Shown piece by piece: positions 30,086-40,474 of a DNA stretch of 64,000 bases. Each line of letters starts with the position of its first letter. Positions within the stretch are counted from its first letter, which is position 1. Source of the stretch: Agapetus fuscipes (Eukaryota > Arthropoda > Insecta > Trichoptera > Glossosomatidae); NCBI GenBank assembly GCA_951799405.1, contig OX637353.1, positions 11,780,001 to 11,844,000 of the forward strand, written 5' to 3'. A model generated the notes under the pieces. The model was given only the letters and a program-made list of their open reading frames with translations, was not told the DNA's origin and searched no databases. The position numbers and the translations under genes are program-made.

Positions 30086-30744
30086 AGATAGTTATCATTT
30101 ATCTTTACAGGTAAGGTAATAATCTTACACTAATTATCTCAAAATTTAAATCTAACACTTAATATATTACTTCTCTCAAAGCATCGAGTTTATTATTATT
30201 GTTAAAATGGAAAATGTGTACAATTTCCATTTTATAATCCCTCTTTAATACTTCATTTTCGAGTGGTATCAGCAGTTCAAGTGTAAAACATAACGCAATT
30301 TACCAAAAATATATTGAAAGTTAAACGCTCGATATAAGTGCTGCTTTGGTTTTGATACGTTTTCATATAAAACGCTTAGGGGTTGGTTCACAATTGGGGT
30401 TCTGGCGTTTTAACAAATTTCTGAGTATTCTAGGAAAATATTTTACAATACATAATCTTTTATTCTCGGAAAACTCCATCAATTTTCCATACCATATTAA
30501 TCAAGAGCGTTTTATTTCAGTGAAAATTAAAATTATGTAACAAGAAAATGCATTCGTAGTACTGAGTCCATTAAAAATAGAAAATTTAGACTGTGAGCAT
30601 AATTGGAATTTGTGTTGGTTCTAAAAAAAATGAATTATTTATTTCAAAGGCTTTTGTAAATAAAACATAGAGTGAGAAATGTCAACCTATTTTGCATGGC
30701 CAGTAACAGGTATCAACATCACCAATTAATTACTTCTTGATTTT
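30086..30744. other. No gene seen
   Basis: AT-rich. Nothing supported. Confidence 0.35.
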
Positions 30745-30833
30745 TAGGCTGGAATGTGGCTGACCACTCACACTGTAAACAATACTGGACTTTATCAATG
30801 TCACTCCTGTTTTATGTTGTAGGTTTATTGTTG
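30745..30833 (+). repeat. L3U 5' fragment
   Basis: CTTGATTTTTAGGCTGGAATG to CAATGTCACTCCTGTTTTATG. An inverted L3U piece follows. Confidence 0.65.
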
Positions 30834-30841
30834 CAGTTTTA

Positions 30842-31040
30842 GTTGAATGCAATTCCACAAGCAGACACGTCCAAGTAAGCGATAACAAAATATGCTGCAT
30901 GTGTATTTACAAATTAAAATCCAAACCTCAATTGACTATAAGCCCTTCAACTCTTGCCGACCTGCCCTGAAACAGGGGTGACATTTGCGAAGCGAACCTT
31001 TTTATTTACAACACAGGCGGCTAGCCTCATACCAACATAT
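30842..31040 (-). repeat. L3U, missing tail
   Basis: TTGAATGCAATTCCACAAGC to GGCTAGCCTCATACCAACATAT. Tail to tail with the plus-strand fragment. Confidence 0.75.
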
Positions 31041-31045
31041 AAAAA

Positions 31046-31388
31046 GCAACTAAGCTATACATATAGTGTAACTTCTTGCCTGCGTTATCCCCGAAGGGGT
31101 CGCATGTGGCAATTCGGGACCTATTTATTTTTACAGGTAAGGGGGCTTGCCTCACACCAACCACTTTCAGTTGAAGTGGAGGTTTCTCAGCTCCCGGCGG
31201 GGGGGCTGGTTCTCATTGCTTGTGAAGGCTGAGTAAACCTTGAGATCGAACCCTTGCTCTTGGCATGAAATGCAAGAATTCTACCAATTGAGCTATCGAC
31301 CTTTTTATGAGCTTGGTCGTCGTCGCTACAAGGCGCCAATTCTCAAGCAATACCCAGTTGATGTATGGCTGGATGGAGCTTTGGTGAC
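31046..31388 (-). repeat. C-B dimeric SINE, 5'-truncated
   Basis: Tail GCAACTAAGCTATACATATAG, unit B body and head (GAGCTATCGACCTTTTTATGAGC), then only the end of the SINE-C body (CAATTCTCAAGCAATACCC to GGTGACCGGTCA). Confidence 0.85.
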
Positions 31389-31668
31389 CGGTCATTATAT
31401 TATTATTATTATAACAGGCTAATTTATTTTAAAGTACAAATGATAAGAGAGCGCCGCTTTTGTGTGTGTCACACCTTAAGAGCCCTCTCCGACCATGGAT
31501 AAGACTTTCTAAATAAGTGTGTCTAGGTAAAAAAAATGAATTTTTCAACCCAGCGAAGAGCAAATTTGAAAATAAAAATGGTATATTTTTTGTGCTCCGC
31601 CGGGATTCCACAACCCACAACCTTCCATTCAGAGACCGAAGTGTTACCACTGAACTACGTACCGGTCG
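31389..31668 (-). repeat. SINE-C, complete with (ATT)n tail
   Basis: TTATATTATTATTATTATAAC tail, GAGCGCCGCTTTTGTGTG, an internal deletion, then GCGAAGAGCAAATTTG, GTGCTCCGCCGGGATTCC and the ACGTACCGGTC start. It abuts the truncated dimer head-to-tail. Confidence 0.8.
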
Positions 31669-31674
31669 AAAACA

Positions 31675-31768
31675 ACCATAAGCCTTGCAACTCTTGCCTG
31701 AAACAGTGAATATTTTTTTACAGTATGGGTGGTCAGCCTCATACCAACCTATACGTCAAGGAATTATC
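31675..31768 (-). repeat. L3U 5' fragment
   Basis: AACCATAAGCCTTGCAACTC to ACCAACCTATACGTCAAGGAA, ending at the discrete 5' boundary. Confidence 0.75.
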
Positions 31769-32111
31769 CATAATCCATTTTAGATTATTGGCAGTAAAAC
31801 CAAATCAGGTATTGTTTTATCCCTCCGATAGTGATATTAGTGACATAATTAACTGGTATCGGCAAATACTGTCGCAATTAATTGATCAATGCCATAATAA
31901 ATCAATAGCTAAATTTCAACCAGCAAAAACTGTAATTGAGTTGATGTCATCTGACGGCCGGGAATATTGATGGCACTTTAATTTGATACAACCCCGACGG
32001 AACGCGATCCACTCTGTTCGAGTGGGTTGATGGCAAAACCTTTATCATTTGTGAAGCCTTTGGACAGAATATTAGATTGATTTTTCAATTTACTGAAAAT
32101 ACTTATTTTGT
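31769..32111. other. No gene recognised
   Basis: An 81-codon plus-strand frame starts inside the L3U at 31725; residues beyond it (DISDIINWYRQILSQL, AKTVIELMSSDGREY) look more protein-like than most chance frames, but I recognise no family. It may be a decayed exon or transposon remnant. Confidence 0.25.
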
Positions 32112-32220
32112 CCTTTCGAAAGCTCAGTTAGTAGAAAAATTTTGTTCACAAGCAAAGGGTTAGGGCTTGATTCCCACGATGGGTGTCTAAAATCATTTCC
32201 CATTTCTGTGTTAACTAACC
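32112..32220 (+). repeat. SINE-A head fragment
   Basis: GAAAGCTCAGTTAGTAG, GGGCTTGATTCCCACGATGG and GTGTCTAAAATCATTTCCC. Confidence 0.6.
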
Positions 32221-32255
32221 GAACGTCCCCCACTACTTTTTTACCATTTTATTCA

Positions 32256-32322
32256 AAGCAACATTGGGCGTGGTCAGTGCTTGGATGGGTAACCGCTCAG
32301 GTACACCGCGTGTCGTTGGCAT
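32256..32322 (+). pseudogene. 5S rRNA-derived module, 5'-truncated
   Basis: AAGCAACATTGGGCGTGGTCAG, CTTGGATGGGTAACCGC and CACCGCGTGTCGTTGGCAT match the 3' half of the module at 9063-9181. The same ATCTTG linker joins it to a SINE-C head. Confidence 0.85.
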
Positions 32323-32560
32323 CTTGGACCGGTCCGTAGTCCGTAGTGGCAACACTTCGGACTCGTAAATGGAAGGTTGTGGATTCGGATCCCGGCGGAG
32401 CACAAAAATATACCATTTATATTTCGAATGTGCTCTTCGCTGGGTTGAAAAATTCATAAACCTTTACCAATGACCGGTCACCAAAGGTCCATCCAGCCTT
32501 ACAGCAACTGGGTCTTGCTTGAGTATTGGTGCTTTGTAGCGACGACCAAGCTCGTACACC
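32323..32560 (+). repeat. SINE-C body of second 5S-C composite
   Basis: GGACCGGTCCGTAGTCCGTAG (a 7-bp duplication in the head), B box GGATTCGGATCCC, body to GTAGCGACGACCAAGCTCG, then 3'-truncated before the (ATT)n tail. Confidence 0.85.
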
Positions 32561-32880
32561 TCTGCGGCACTACAACAAGTGTCATAGACCCCTAGAGTCT
32601 TTAGAATCTAGGGAGTCTCCCGCACAGGATTTCTTAAAAAAAAAAAAAGATGACCATATATTCATAATAACTTTTTGACTCGTTTGCGTGCATAGCTAGC
32701 TCCGTAACATAAACAACATCACAAACCTGCTCAGTTCTATTTAGAACGATGTATTTCAAAGCCTGTTAGTCTAAAGATTTGACGGGAATAACGTGTTCTA
32801 CCCTCAGACATGCGAACCTTCCAGAAGACAGGTGTCTGTTATCACAACACCTACCCCAATTTTCCATTTAAACTCAACAG
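32561..32880. other. No gene seen
   Basis: Contains an imperfect inverted pair CCCTAGAGTCTTTAG/CTAGGGAG. Otherwise unassigned. Confidence 0.3.
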
Positions 32881-33125
32881 TTGTGCTCACCAAAAAATGC
32901 ATTGAAAACAAACTAGCACATCAAGTGAGCAATTTACTTTTCATATAATTATGTTTTCGTTTGAAATCATTAATAGTGTTGACCAAAAAATTGTATCAAA
33001 AACCAGCTAGCACATCTAGTGAGCATTTAAATTTAAATATAATTTTGTTTTAATTATTGTTTTCGTTTGAAATCACTAGTAGCTTTAAACAATCAAAAAA
33101 TGTATTGAAATAAAGTAACACCTCA
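32881..33125 (+). repeat. Degenerate tandem repeat, ~110-bp unit
   Basis: Nearly three copies of a unit with CACCAAAAAATGYATTGAAAAC, CTAGCACATCNAGTGAGC and TTTTCGTTTGAAATCA. Confidence 0.65.
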
Positions 33126-33329
33126 AACGGGCGTATTGGTTTTCATTTATTTTTTAAGTAAAAAACAGTTCTCAACTAGTTAACTCTTTGGTTGACTTTA
33201 AAGGCTACGTTTGAGCTCGGCCGTAGTGTTTATTAAAAAAAAATGTTTAATTATATTTTTCAGGTTTAATGAAAGTAAATTTATTTCAAAACAATTATTT
33301 TTATTTAATGGATGATGAAAGATTTATTA

Positions 33330-33455
33330 AATTTACAAACGTTGAAATGTGAAAGGAAAGACCAAAATGAGTATGTCTCGATCAGATTGGTGGAATCTTG
33401 AAAGAATAGGATGTACAGAATGAGTTTAAAAGAAGAAAATTCAGTTACAATTAAA
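33330..33455 (+). pseudogene. Decayed LINE-W C-terminal piece
   Basis: Allowing frameshifts, the strand reads CERK-like GRP block, CLDQIGGILKE, then QNEFKRRKF, which follows the LINE-W order (GRPRKVW-DQI-EWDI-KRRKC). Confidence 0.4.
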
Positions 33456-33904
33456 CAAAATATGATGATAGAAGCCTTTTGAAGTGTCAAAAATTATATG
33501 GAAAATTCTCAAAAAATGGAATTAAATTATCACTAGACGTCTACGCTACTCAAAAGGCGTAGAACAATAATAATCCTAATAAATTATGTCTATGCTATTA
33601 TGAAATATTAATTCTTGTATTATATTATTTTCTTTGTCATTTTCTGTAATTACTTTTTCATATAACTATGTAATTGGACTATTATGTCCGTAAGTAAAAT
33701 AAAAAAAAAAAAAAAAAAAAAAAAAAATTAAAGTTTCATTATAAGAACGCGACTCGCTTTTATATATGTACAACGATATTGTACTGAGGAAAAATAGCAT
33801 ACAATTGACAAAACGCACAAAAATTAGTGTATTCTTTCTAAAAATATTAATTTGTTTTAATATTTTAATCGATAGATCTTTTTAGCAGCTTCTACTAAGG
33901 ATAC
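33456..33904. other. No gene; long poly(A)
   Basis: A run of about 28 A lies at about 33700-33727, after AGTAAAATAAA; possibly a retrotransposed 3' end. Otherwise AT-rich. Confidence 0.4.
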
Positions 33905-34251
33905 TGTTACAATTTACGAGTTCAATTTATTAAAAAACTTTTGTTAATTTATTTCACACAATTTATTTTAAGATTCCGTTCACAGTAAACTTTTCTACTG
34001 TATCGCTCGCCAGCTCCGATACAAGTCTAACGCTACAGACAGCTTTGGTTCTTTTTATAGCATGGCATAAAGATGGTTTTTGAAACATTGGAAACTTGAA
34101 CATACAAGATTTTGACAGAGAATTTCACCTAGAATATTCGAGCAAACAGACACAACACTGAACAAATACAAGTACAATTATTAAAACGACTACATCTACA
34201 GACACAAACAAACTCACACAATCAAAATCACACAATTGCACATTCGTAACA
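33905..34251 (-). mobile_element. Solo LTR (LTR-1) with 4-bp duplication
   Basis: 347 bp. Read on the minus strand it starts TGTTACGAATGTGC and ends GTAAATTGTAACA, the TG...CA ends of an LTR. ATAC flanks both sides (33901-33904, 34252-34255), the duplication size of Ty3/gypsy-type integration. No internal coding region, so it is a recombination product. Confidence 0.8.
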
Positions 34252-34502
34252 ATACATAAAGATAGCCGCCAACGAAAAATTAATTGTTTGGTTATCCAGT
34301 TTCTTGGCCTGACACCTGATTTTCGTAGTCAGTTGTTTGTGTCAAAGCCTTTGACTGACATTGGAACGGTGCTCGTCACTTCGGGCCCATTCGTCTTTTA
34401 GTGATCTCAAACTGAAATATTTCAATAAACTGACAATTACTTTGACCCTGGATCAACAGATGCCCTTGGTTAATTATTTATTAATAATTAATTAAAATGT
34501 TT

Positions 34503-34720
34503 TATAATCTATCGAATCTAATCTAAGTTGCGAAGATCTGTAACATACGGGATTCCCATTATATGCATTTACACAAGCAAATACGTATAAGTTAGAGATT
34601 GTACATGCCGCATGTGAACCTACAACATAAAAACCCAAAGCTCAAGTAAACATACATCCTGCAAATCTTGCCGACCTTCCCTAGGGGTGACATTGGCAAA
34701 GGAAATCATTTTCTATAGCA
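34503..34720 (-). repeat. L3U, 5'-truncated
   Basis: ATAATCTATCGAATCTAATC tail, CATGCCGCATGTGAACC, to CCTAGGGGTGACATTGGC. Confidence 0.8.
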
Positions 34721-35433
34721 ATAACGGATGAAAGGAAAATTAAAATGTTAGGTAATGAATCAGTAATTGACAATGTTAATAAAACATGTTTCTGGCCAGG
34801 CAAAATATGTTTATGGATTGCATTCCTCTTCACACTTATTCTTAAAAAAAAAAACCTAAAATGATAATTAAGAACCAACAAAGAGAGTATGTAAATTAAA
34901 AGGTATTAAAATTTTCTAAATGATCCTACGTTGGATTATCGAATTTTATATGATCGTTTTGCGAACTCAATGCTATCGTACCACTCTATATTAGTAATAG
35001 GGAGAAAGTAGCGTTTTCATTAGTCGTACGGTAAATTTTCAAAGGCGCTTCGATTTAATGCGTTATTAATGTAACAATAAGCAGTTTTCATTATACCCCG
35101 CCCCTGTTAAAACCTACCCCGCCCCTGTTACAGGCTAGCCCTATGGAAATGGGCTTTGTTTGGGGCATTAGTGCGCCTTAATGGTGCATTAGCTGCAATC
35201 ATGAAACAACCGTGCGTTTCATTTAGCCCGCAATTATTTTATATGGCTCTATTTAAGACTAGAAGGGAAAAATCTTGACCAACCAAGGGGTGAAAAAAAA
35301 AATTAAAAAAGAATTATTTAATATTGTTACGAATATGTAGTTGCGTATTGTGTTTGTCTGTGTGAGTCAATAATGTGAAATCTCTCCGGAAAAAAATGTA
35401 AGACACTTATATATTCAACATATTCATATGTAT
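34721..35433. other. No gene; short direct repeat
   Basis: TACCCCGCCCCTGTTA occurs twice in tandem at about 35094-35131. The rest is unassigned. Confidence 0.35.
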
Positions 35434-35638
35434 ATTTCAATCCCAAAATAAAATACCGGCAAGGCTTACTTATGCTTCACAAGAAATGAGAACCAGCTTT
35501 TCGGGAGCTGGGAAACTCCCCATTTCAACTGAAGTGCTCGGCGTTAGTACCTACGGCCCCTTTACCTCTAAAGATAATTAGGTTATACTCGCCACATGCG
35601 ATTTTTTCGGGGAAAATGAGACAAAAAGTTACACTATC
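35434..35638 (+). repeat. SINE-A, head missing
   Basis: CAAAATAAAATACCGGCAAGG, GAAATGAGAACCAGC, and AAAAAGTTACACTATCC. Confidence 0.75.
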
Positions 35639-35735
35639 CAAGATGAGCAAGTGAACAGCTGATAAGTCTTCATACAAATATGACAGATATTCGGTAAGTA
35701 ATCATTACCGTGGGGATGAGACTTCCAGCCCACAA
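35639..35735 (+). repeat. MITE-F right half
   Basis: AAGATGAGCAAGTGAACAGC, CATTACCGTGGGGATGAGAC and TTCCAGCCC match the right half of the 43.7-kb element. The left arm is absent. Confidence 0.6.
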
Positions 35736-36067
35736 CAAACACAAATGCATTCAAAGGCTTTAAGATAACATGGTGGGTCAAAAAGTGGAATCTCCTACAT
35801 TAACAAGCGCAAACATTTGCATAAGGAGATCTCAATGTGTCGAAGCGCCCCGTCCAGGGGGGTTAATATACATGTAGCCGGTAGCGATCAAGTCTGTGTC
35901 ACGACAAATTGGTTAAATATAACTCGTCCACGGACAATTCAGTCATACGATAGTTGGTCCACACGACATTTTGGTCACATACTAAATTTCAACAGAGATG
36001 ATAGTTTCAAGTTGTCCGGTAGGTATTTGGAAACGATCATTTACCTCACTTTTGAAGCCAGTACCTA

Positions 36068-36256
36068 AATGGAAAAAATAGTTCACTTTGTCAGTGTCAC
36101 TCCTGTTTCAGGGAAGGTCGGCAAGAGTTTCAGGGTGTATGTTAATTTGAGGTTTTGATTTACACATTCAGCATTCGTAAGCGAGAACTTATACGTGTCT
36201 GCTTGTGGGCGTGCATTTTATATGATAAATAATGTTTGTATGTTGTATATTTGCAA
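36068..36256 (+). repeat. L3U, internal part
   Basis: AAAAAATAGTTCACTTTGTC to GCTTGTGGGCGTGCATTTTA. Confidence 0.75.
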
Positions 36257-36354
36257 CTTACAAATTAAAATCTGATTAAAATGAACATAGCCGCCCTTGG
36301 GGTGGTTAGTGCCACTAAACGGCGCTGTATGAGATTGACCAATTAATTATTACT

Positions 36355-36471
36355 TTTATGAACCCTGCAAATTTTGCCGACCAACACTTGAACAAGGGTG
36401 ACATTGGTAAAGTGAAGCACTTTTTCAGTATGGGTGGTCAGCCTCATACAAACCTATAAATCAAGGAATCT
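36355..36471 (-). repeat. L3U 5' part
   Basis: TTATGAACCCTGCAAATTTTGC to CAAACCTATAAATCAAGGAA. It is in direct tandem with the next L3U. Confidence 0.75.
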
Positions 36472-36705
36472 AATCTAATCTTAGTTGTAAAATTATGTAA
36501 CATTGGGGATTCACATTACATGCAATCTCACAAGTAGACAGGTACAAATTCGCGCTTGCACATGTCGCATGTGAACCTACAATATAAGAACCAAATCTCA
36601 AATGGACATACACCCTGCAAATCTTGCAGACCTTCCCTGAAACAGGGGTGACATTGGCAAAATGAACCATTTTCTACAGCATGGTTGGTCAGCCGCATAC
36701 CATAC
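36472..36705 (-). repeat. L3U, near full length
   Basis: TCTAATCTAATCTTAGTTG tail to GGTCAGCCGCATACC. It starts exactly at the 5' boundary of the preceding copy. Confidence 0.8.
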
Positions 36706-36889
36706 ATACAGAAAAATAACATTTATGTATACAAAAACATCAAAACCTTAAAAATAAATTTATCCGAAAAAAGTCAATATATTTTTGATATATATCGACG
36801 TTTTTTTGTTAAATAAAGAGCCGTGTGGCCGCATTGTCTGTGAATGATTTGTCGGTGCACAAATTATCTGTTCCCGACTTGTCTTTAAC

Positions 36890-37234
36890 TTATATATCCC
36901 TGTCGGAAAAGTTTGGACGAACTATCGTGAGACCAATCAATCTATGGTCGATCTGTCTGTAACCGATTTTTAGCGGAACCTTCAGGTCTGCGGTGCCTTG
37001 TAACACGGACATTAATGTGAGTAACGTCCCTGGAATCGGTAATTTTCCTGCAGGCTGCACTCTGTCCCCAGACAGAGAGGCTGCGGCCACCCCTAAGCCA
37101 GCTAGATCCTCCACCACCCGTGCGCTCTCACGGAGATCGAGAAATACATGAAACTTGTCCAAACTATACTTCCGTAAGCAGTCTGGCCCGGGGAAACCCA
37201 TAAAATCCAAGAAAATGCAGTGGCGGAGGGACAT
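36890..37234 (-). CDS. Hypothetical ORF, 114 codons, unknown
   Basis: An ATG-initiated minus-strand frame, directly preceded by a stop and markedly GC-richer than its surroundings. The protein has a short aromatic N-terminus (CIFLDFMGFPGPDC), a charged segment (FLDLRESARVVEDLAGL) and a Leu/Pro-rich middle. No signal peptide or known motif. Its composition and lack of frame decay set it apart from nearby chance ORFs. It may be a single exon or a recent transposon fragment; I do not recognise it. Confidence 0.3.
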   Translation of the reverse strand: MSLRHCIFLDFMGFPGPDCLRKYSLDKFHVFLDLRESARVVEDLAGLGVAAASLSGDRVQPAGKLPIPGTLLTLMSVLQGTADLKVPLKIGYRQIDHRLIGLTIVRPNFSDRDI

Positions 37235-37575
37235 TCAGAAGTGAATATACTTGCAAGTTCTGTTCAATCATTTTCCAGTCAAGCTGCGATTAAAGGAGGA
37301 ACTGATAATAATCAAGAAAGATTATGGAAAAAATATGTTAATTAAACACTCAATTACCACGCGCATTTTATCAAAAAATGGTAATAATGTACAATAAGCT
37401 TTATAGTATGCAAAAATTGTACCTTTTGATTTTGGGAAAAATCTGCATGTTTTAAAATATTTTCAAGTACAATTCTTTAACTTAAACTTATTTTTTACGA
37501 CCACAAACTTAAGTATGACAGTTTTCTGGTCTGTAACTATGTTAAAAATCATTTTTTTATAATTATGGTACATAC
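37235..37575. other. No gene seen
   Basis: AT-rich. Confidence 0.3.
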
Positions 37576-37745
37576 CATAATCTTCAATCTAAGTTGCAAA
37601 GATTTATTGTAAATAATATTGCCGGCAAAATAAATCAAATCTTACATGAATTTGAGCACCTGCCGCCTTTCCATAAAACCGAGGTGGCATTGGTAAAAGT
37701 AAACAAGTTTGTACAGCATGATGAGGTCAGCCATATACTCAAATA
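37576..37745 (-). repeat. L3U, old, internally deleted
   Basis: ATCTTCAATCTAAGTTGCAAAG tail, GCACCTGCCGCCTTTCC, CGAGGTGGCATTGGTAAAAG. Confidence 0.6.
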
Positions 37746-38416
37746 TAAATATTTTTTTTGGGTACATAATGAGAAGTAAGAGGTATTTAATCTTGAATCT
37801 CATTCTTCAGAAAAGATTGGTTAAATATGGTATCCAGGTCACAGAAGAACATTTATATTAAAATCCTTAGGCAGTGTTATTATAAAAAATGTTTTCATAT
37901 TCTCTAGTAGTTTCTTAAAAGACACAAAAAACAACGTTGGAATTCTATAAACCGTCATAATTTACCAAAAAACTTGTGAAAAGCCAAGTATTATTTCACG
38001 GGTTTTTTAAAGCTATTTCTAAATTGAAATTGATATTATTTATACTCTACGTCACTGGCAAACGGTGCATTTTATTTTCGTACCATAAATTATTTTATTT
38101 TACGACCCGTTATAAAAATATTGCATAAAAAGGGGTGTGAATTTTATGAATCTGTTATAAGAAATGTTAAAGTGTATCCCTGCTAACGGAATATATGGAA
38201 CCCTTTTTATGGCTTTATTAACGCGTATAAAAACTTTAATGTCCACAAAACAGGTTCAAAGATGGATCTTAAAAAAAATACACGGAATCTGCAAAAATTC
38301 GTGTAGGCTGTTGACATAAAAAACTGAGCGTCAGGGTGTGAACCGACTCTACCAATGAAAGAGCCCTTATAGATAAGAAAATTGACATAATTTGACATAG
38401 ACCATAATCATTTCTT
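37746..38416. other. No gene seen
   Basis: AT-rich, no supported feature. Confidence 0.35.
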
Positions 38417-38579
38417 GCCGTCTAATCTAATCTAAGTTGCAAAGATATATTAAAATAACTGATATTGAATGCATGCCCACAAATAGAAACGTGAAAGTTC
38501 GCGCTTATAAATACTTCGAAAATCTAACCTCAAAAGAACATAAGGCCTGTAACTAAAAAAGGAGTGACATTGGCAAAAT
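38417..38579 (-). repeat. L3U, truncated at a SINE-A junction
   Basis: GTCTAATCTAATCTAAGTTGC to GGAGTGACATTGGC. The SINE-A begins right after. Confidence 0.75.
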
Positions 38580-38580
38580 A

Positions 38581-38884
38581 AGTGTTTGCATTCCATGCCG
38601 TGAGCTCGGGTAAAAAATCCCATCGTGGTTGTCAGAAAGGATTTCCCGTTTTTTTGTTCATTTTAAACCACAAAATAAAATACCGGCAAGGTTTACTTAG
38701 CCTTCACAAGACATGAGTATCAGCCCCTTCGGTAGCTAAGAAACCCATACTTCAACTAAACTGGTTAGCGTAAGGCTAACCCTTACCTGTATAAATAAAT
38801 AAATAGGCTCCAATTGCTACATGCGAAAATTTTCGGGAATAACGCGGCAAGTAGTCACATTATATGTGTGGCTTAGTTGTGTGT
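38581..38884 (+). repeat. SINE-A, A box lost
   Basis: GTGTTTGCATTCCATGCCGTG, CGGCAAGGTTTACTTAGCC, to ATATGTGTGGCTTAGTTGTG. The first part of the tRNA-like head is missing. Confidence 0.8.
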
Positions 38885-38924
38885 TGTGTACATGGTCCTT
38901 CTTTGAATTGTATATTAAAAAAAA

Positions 38925-39015
38925 TATGCAGTTAGATGGTTTGGCATCTAGAAAGAATGGGCGATGAAAGGCTTACAAAAAGATTGTCCAAAACGTAAAC
39001 CAGCAAGACTGATGA
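38925..39015 (+). pseudogene. LINE-W fragment
   Basis: Frame reads VRWFGI(H)LERMGDERLTKRL after one frameshift, the LINE-W signature block. Confidence 0.55.
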
Positions 39016-39380
39016 AATAACGAATTGAGTACAGCTCCTTAACTTATTGGTTGACGTTCAAGGAGTCCTAAAACTAAATATCTCAGTATTTGCTTTTAAT
39101 TAGTAATAATGTTATTCTAACAGGTTCTATTTTAAGCTTTAACGATTTTTCGTTTCCTTCGATCACATTAAGGGTCCAAGAGACCTCTCAAACCAGCCAT
39201 CTGTGACGTAGGCACCATCTTTCACTCCCACATTCAAAATTGATTCATCAGGATAGTTTCTATACTTAGAACAGTATTTGATTTAATTTTAATTAATTTA
39301 ATTAGAATCCTGTAAGTTATAATTCTGATAGAAATGCATAAAAAATGGTTTATAATCAATAATCATAGTCGCAAATATAT
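39016..39380. other. No gene seen
   Basis: AT-rich, unassigned. Confidence 0.3.
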
Positions 39381-39632
39381 CGTGCTTGTTTGTCTTATGT
39401 CCATCAGAGGTTATTTCATATGAGCAATGTTTGTATGTGTACCTACTGGACTAACGTGTCTTATAAAAAAAGTGGAAATCGATTTATAAATATTTTAAAC
39501 AACTGTCACATTATCGTGTTTTATGTTTTTTTCTTAGCTAAGGTTGCGTAGAATGTGATTTTAAGACAATTCCATTGAAAGGTCATCTTTGAATCAAATG
39601 GTAGATAAGCCAAACACGCACTGAAGGGACGA
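39381..39632 (+). mobile_element. MITE-E
   Basis: CGTGCTTGTTTGTCTTATGTCC to GATAAGCCAAACACGCACTG, with all internal blocks. Confidence 0.8.
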
Positions 39633-39744
39633 GGTGTTAACATGTAAGATTTGTATTCCTACATGCATGCCCGCATAAGTTGGCGCATACACACACATGC
39701 CGCATTTGTACTTAAAAATTAAAATTCAAATCTCTAAATATAAT

Positions 39745-39990
39745 ACCTTATTTAAATTGCACAGATGAATTGAAATTTAAGGCTTGTATTTAATGCACGC
39801 CCACAAACAGAAGCAGACACGTGTGTGTTCGTGCTGACACATGGTAAGTGTGTACTAAAAAAAATAAAACAAACTTCACATGAACTTGCAACTCCTGCCA
39901 CCTTTCCGTGAAACCGGGAAGGCATTATAAAAAGTGAACTAAGTTTATACAGCATGTGGGGTCAGCCTCATGCCAAACTATAAATCAAGA
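39745..39990 (-). repeat. L3U, diverged full length
   Basis: TTAAATTGCACAGATGAATTG to CAAACTATAAATCAAGAAAC, belonging to the subfamily with GAAACCGGGAAGGCATT. Confidence 0.75.
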
Positions 39991-40054
39991 AACATGATAT
40001 ATTTAATATTGTAGAAAAAACACTCATTTATGTGGTCCATAACCACAAACATTT

Positions 40055-40455
40055 TTTTCAGTCTCTGATGGTCCATTCACTGGACGCGACCCAGTCAATG
40101 CAGTCTGCTGGATTTTATTGAACACACCACAGCAACCTCTTGGTACAGATCGTACAGCTCAAAGTTAAATCTTCTTCGCGATAATATGACTCCAGACTTT
40201 ATTGGGCAGTAAATACAGCAGAGAATTTTCCTTTTCAAGATGTTGAGAGAGCTATACTCACACTTGATCAGTGTCCAGGCTCCGACCAATGCAGTCTGCT
40301 GACTCTTATTGACCTGACTACATCAACGTCTTGGTACAGGTCGTATAGTTTAGAGTTGAGTCTTCTTTGCCGTAAGTTCCTGTCTTTTATTGGCCCGTAA
40401 ACATGGCGGAGAATTTTCCTTTCAAATATTTTGAAAGAGTCTTAGTCAAGCTTGG
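40055..40455 (-). pseudogene. Tandemly duplicated LINE fragment
   Basis: Two adjacent minus-strand copies of the same LINE segment. Outer copy (about 40290-40455): ETWTLSKLD, IFERKILRHVYGPIKDR, LRQRRLNSKLYDLYQ, RVSRLHW. Inner copy (about 40055-40289): GAWTLIKCEYS, LKRKILCCIYCPIKS, RRFNFELYDLYQ, SSRLH then LGRVQ(stop)MDHQ. FERKILRxIYGP and NxELYxLY are standard C-terminal LINE motifs. The copies differ from each other considerably, so this is either an old duplication or two insertions. Confidence 0.7.
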
Positions 40456-40474
40456 ACAGAGTCCAAGTTTCTAT

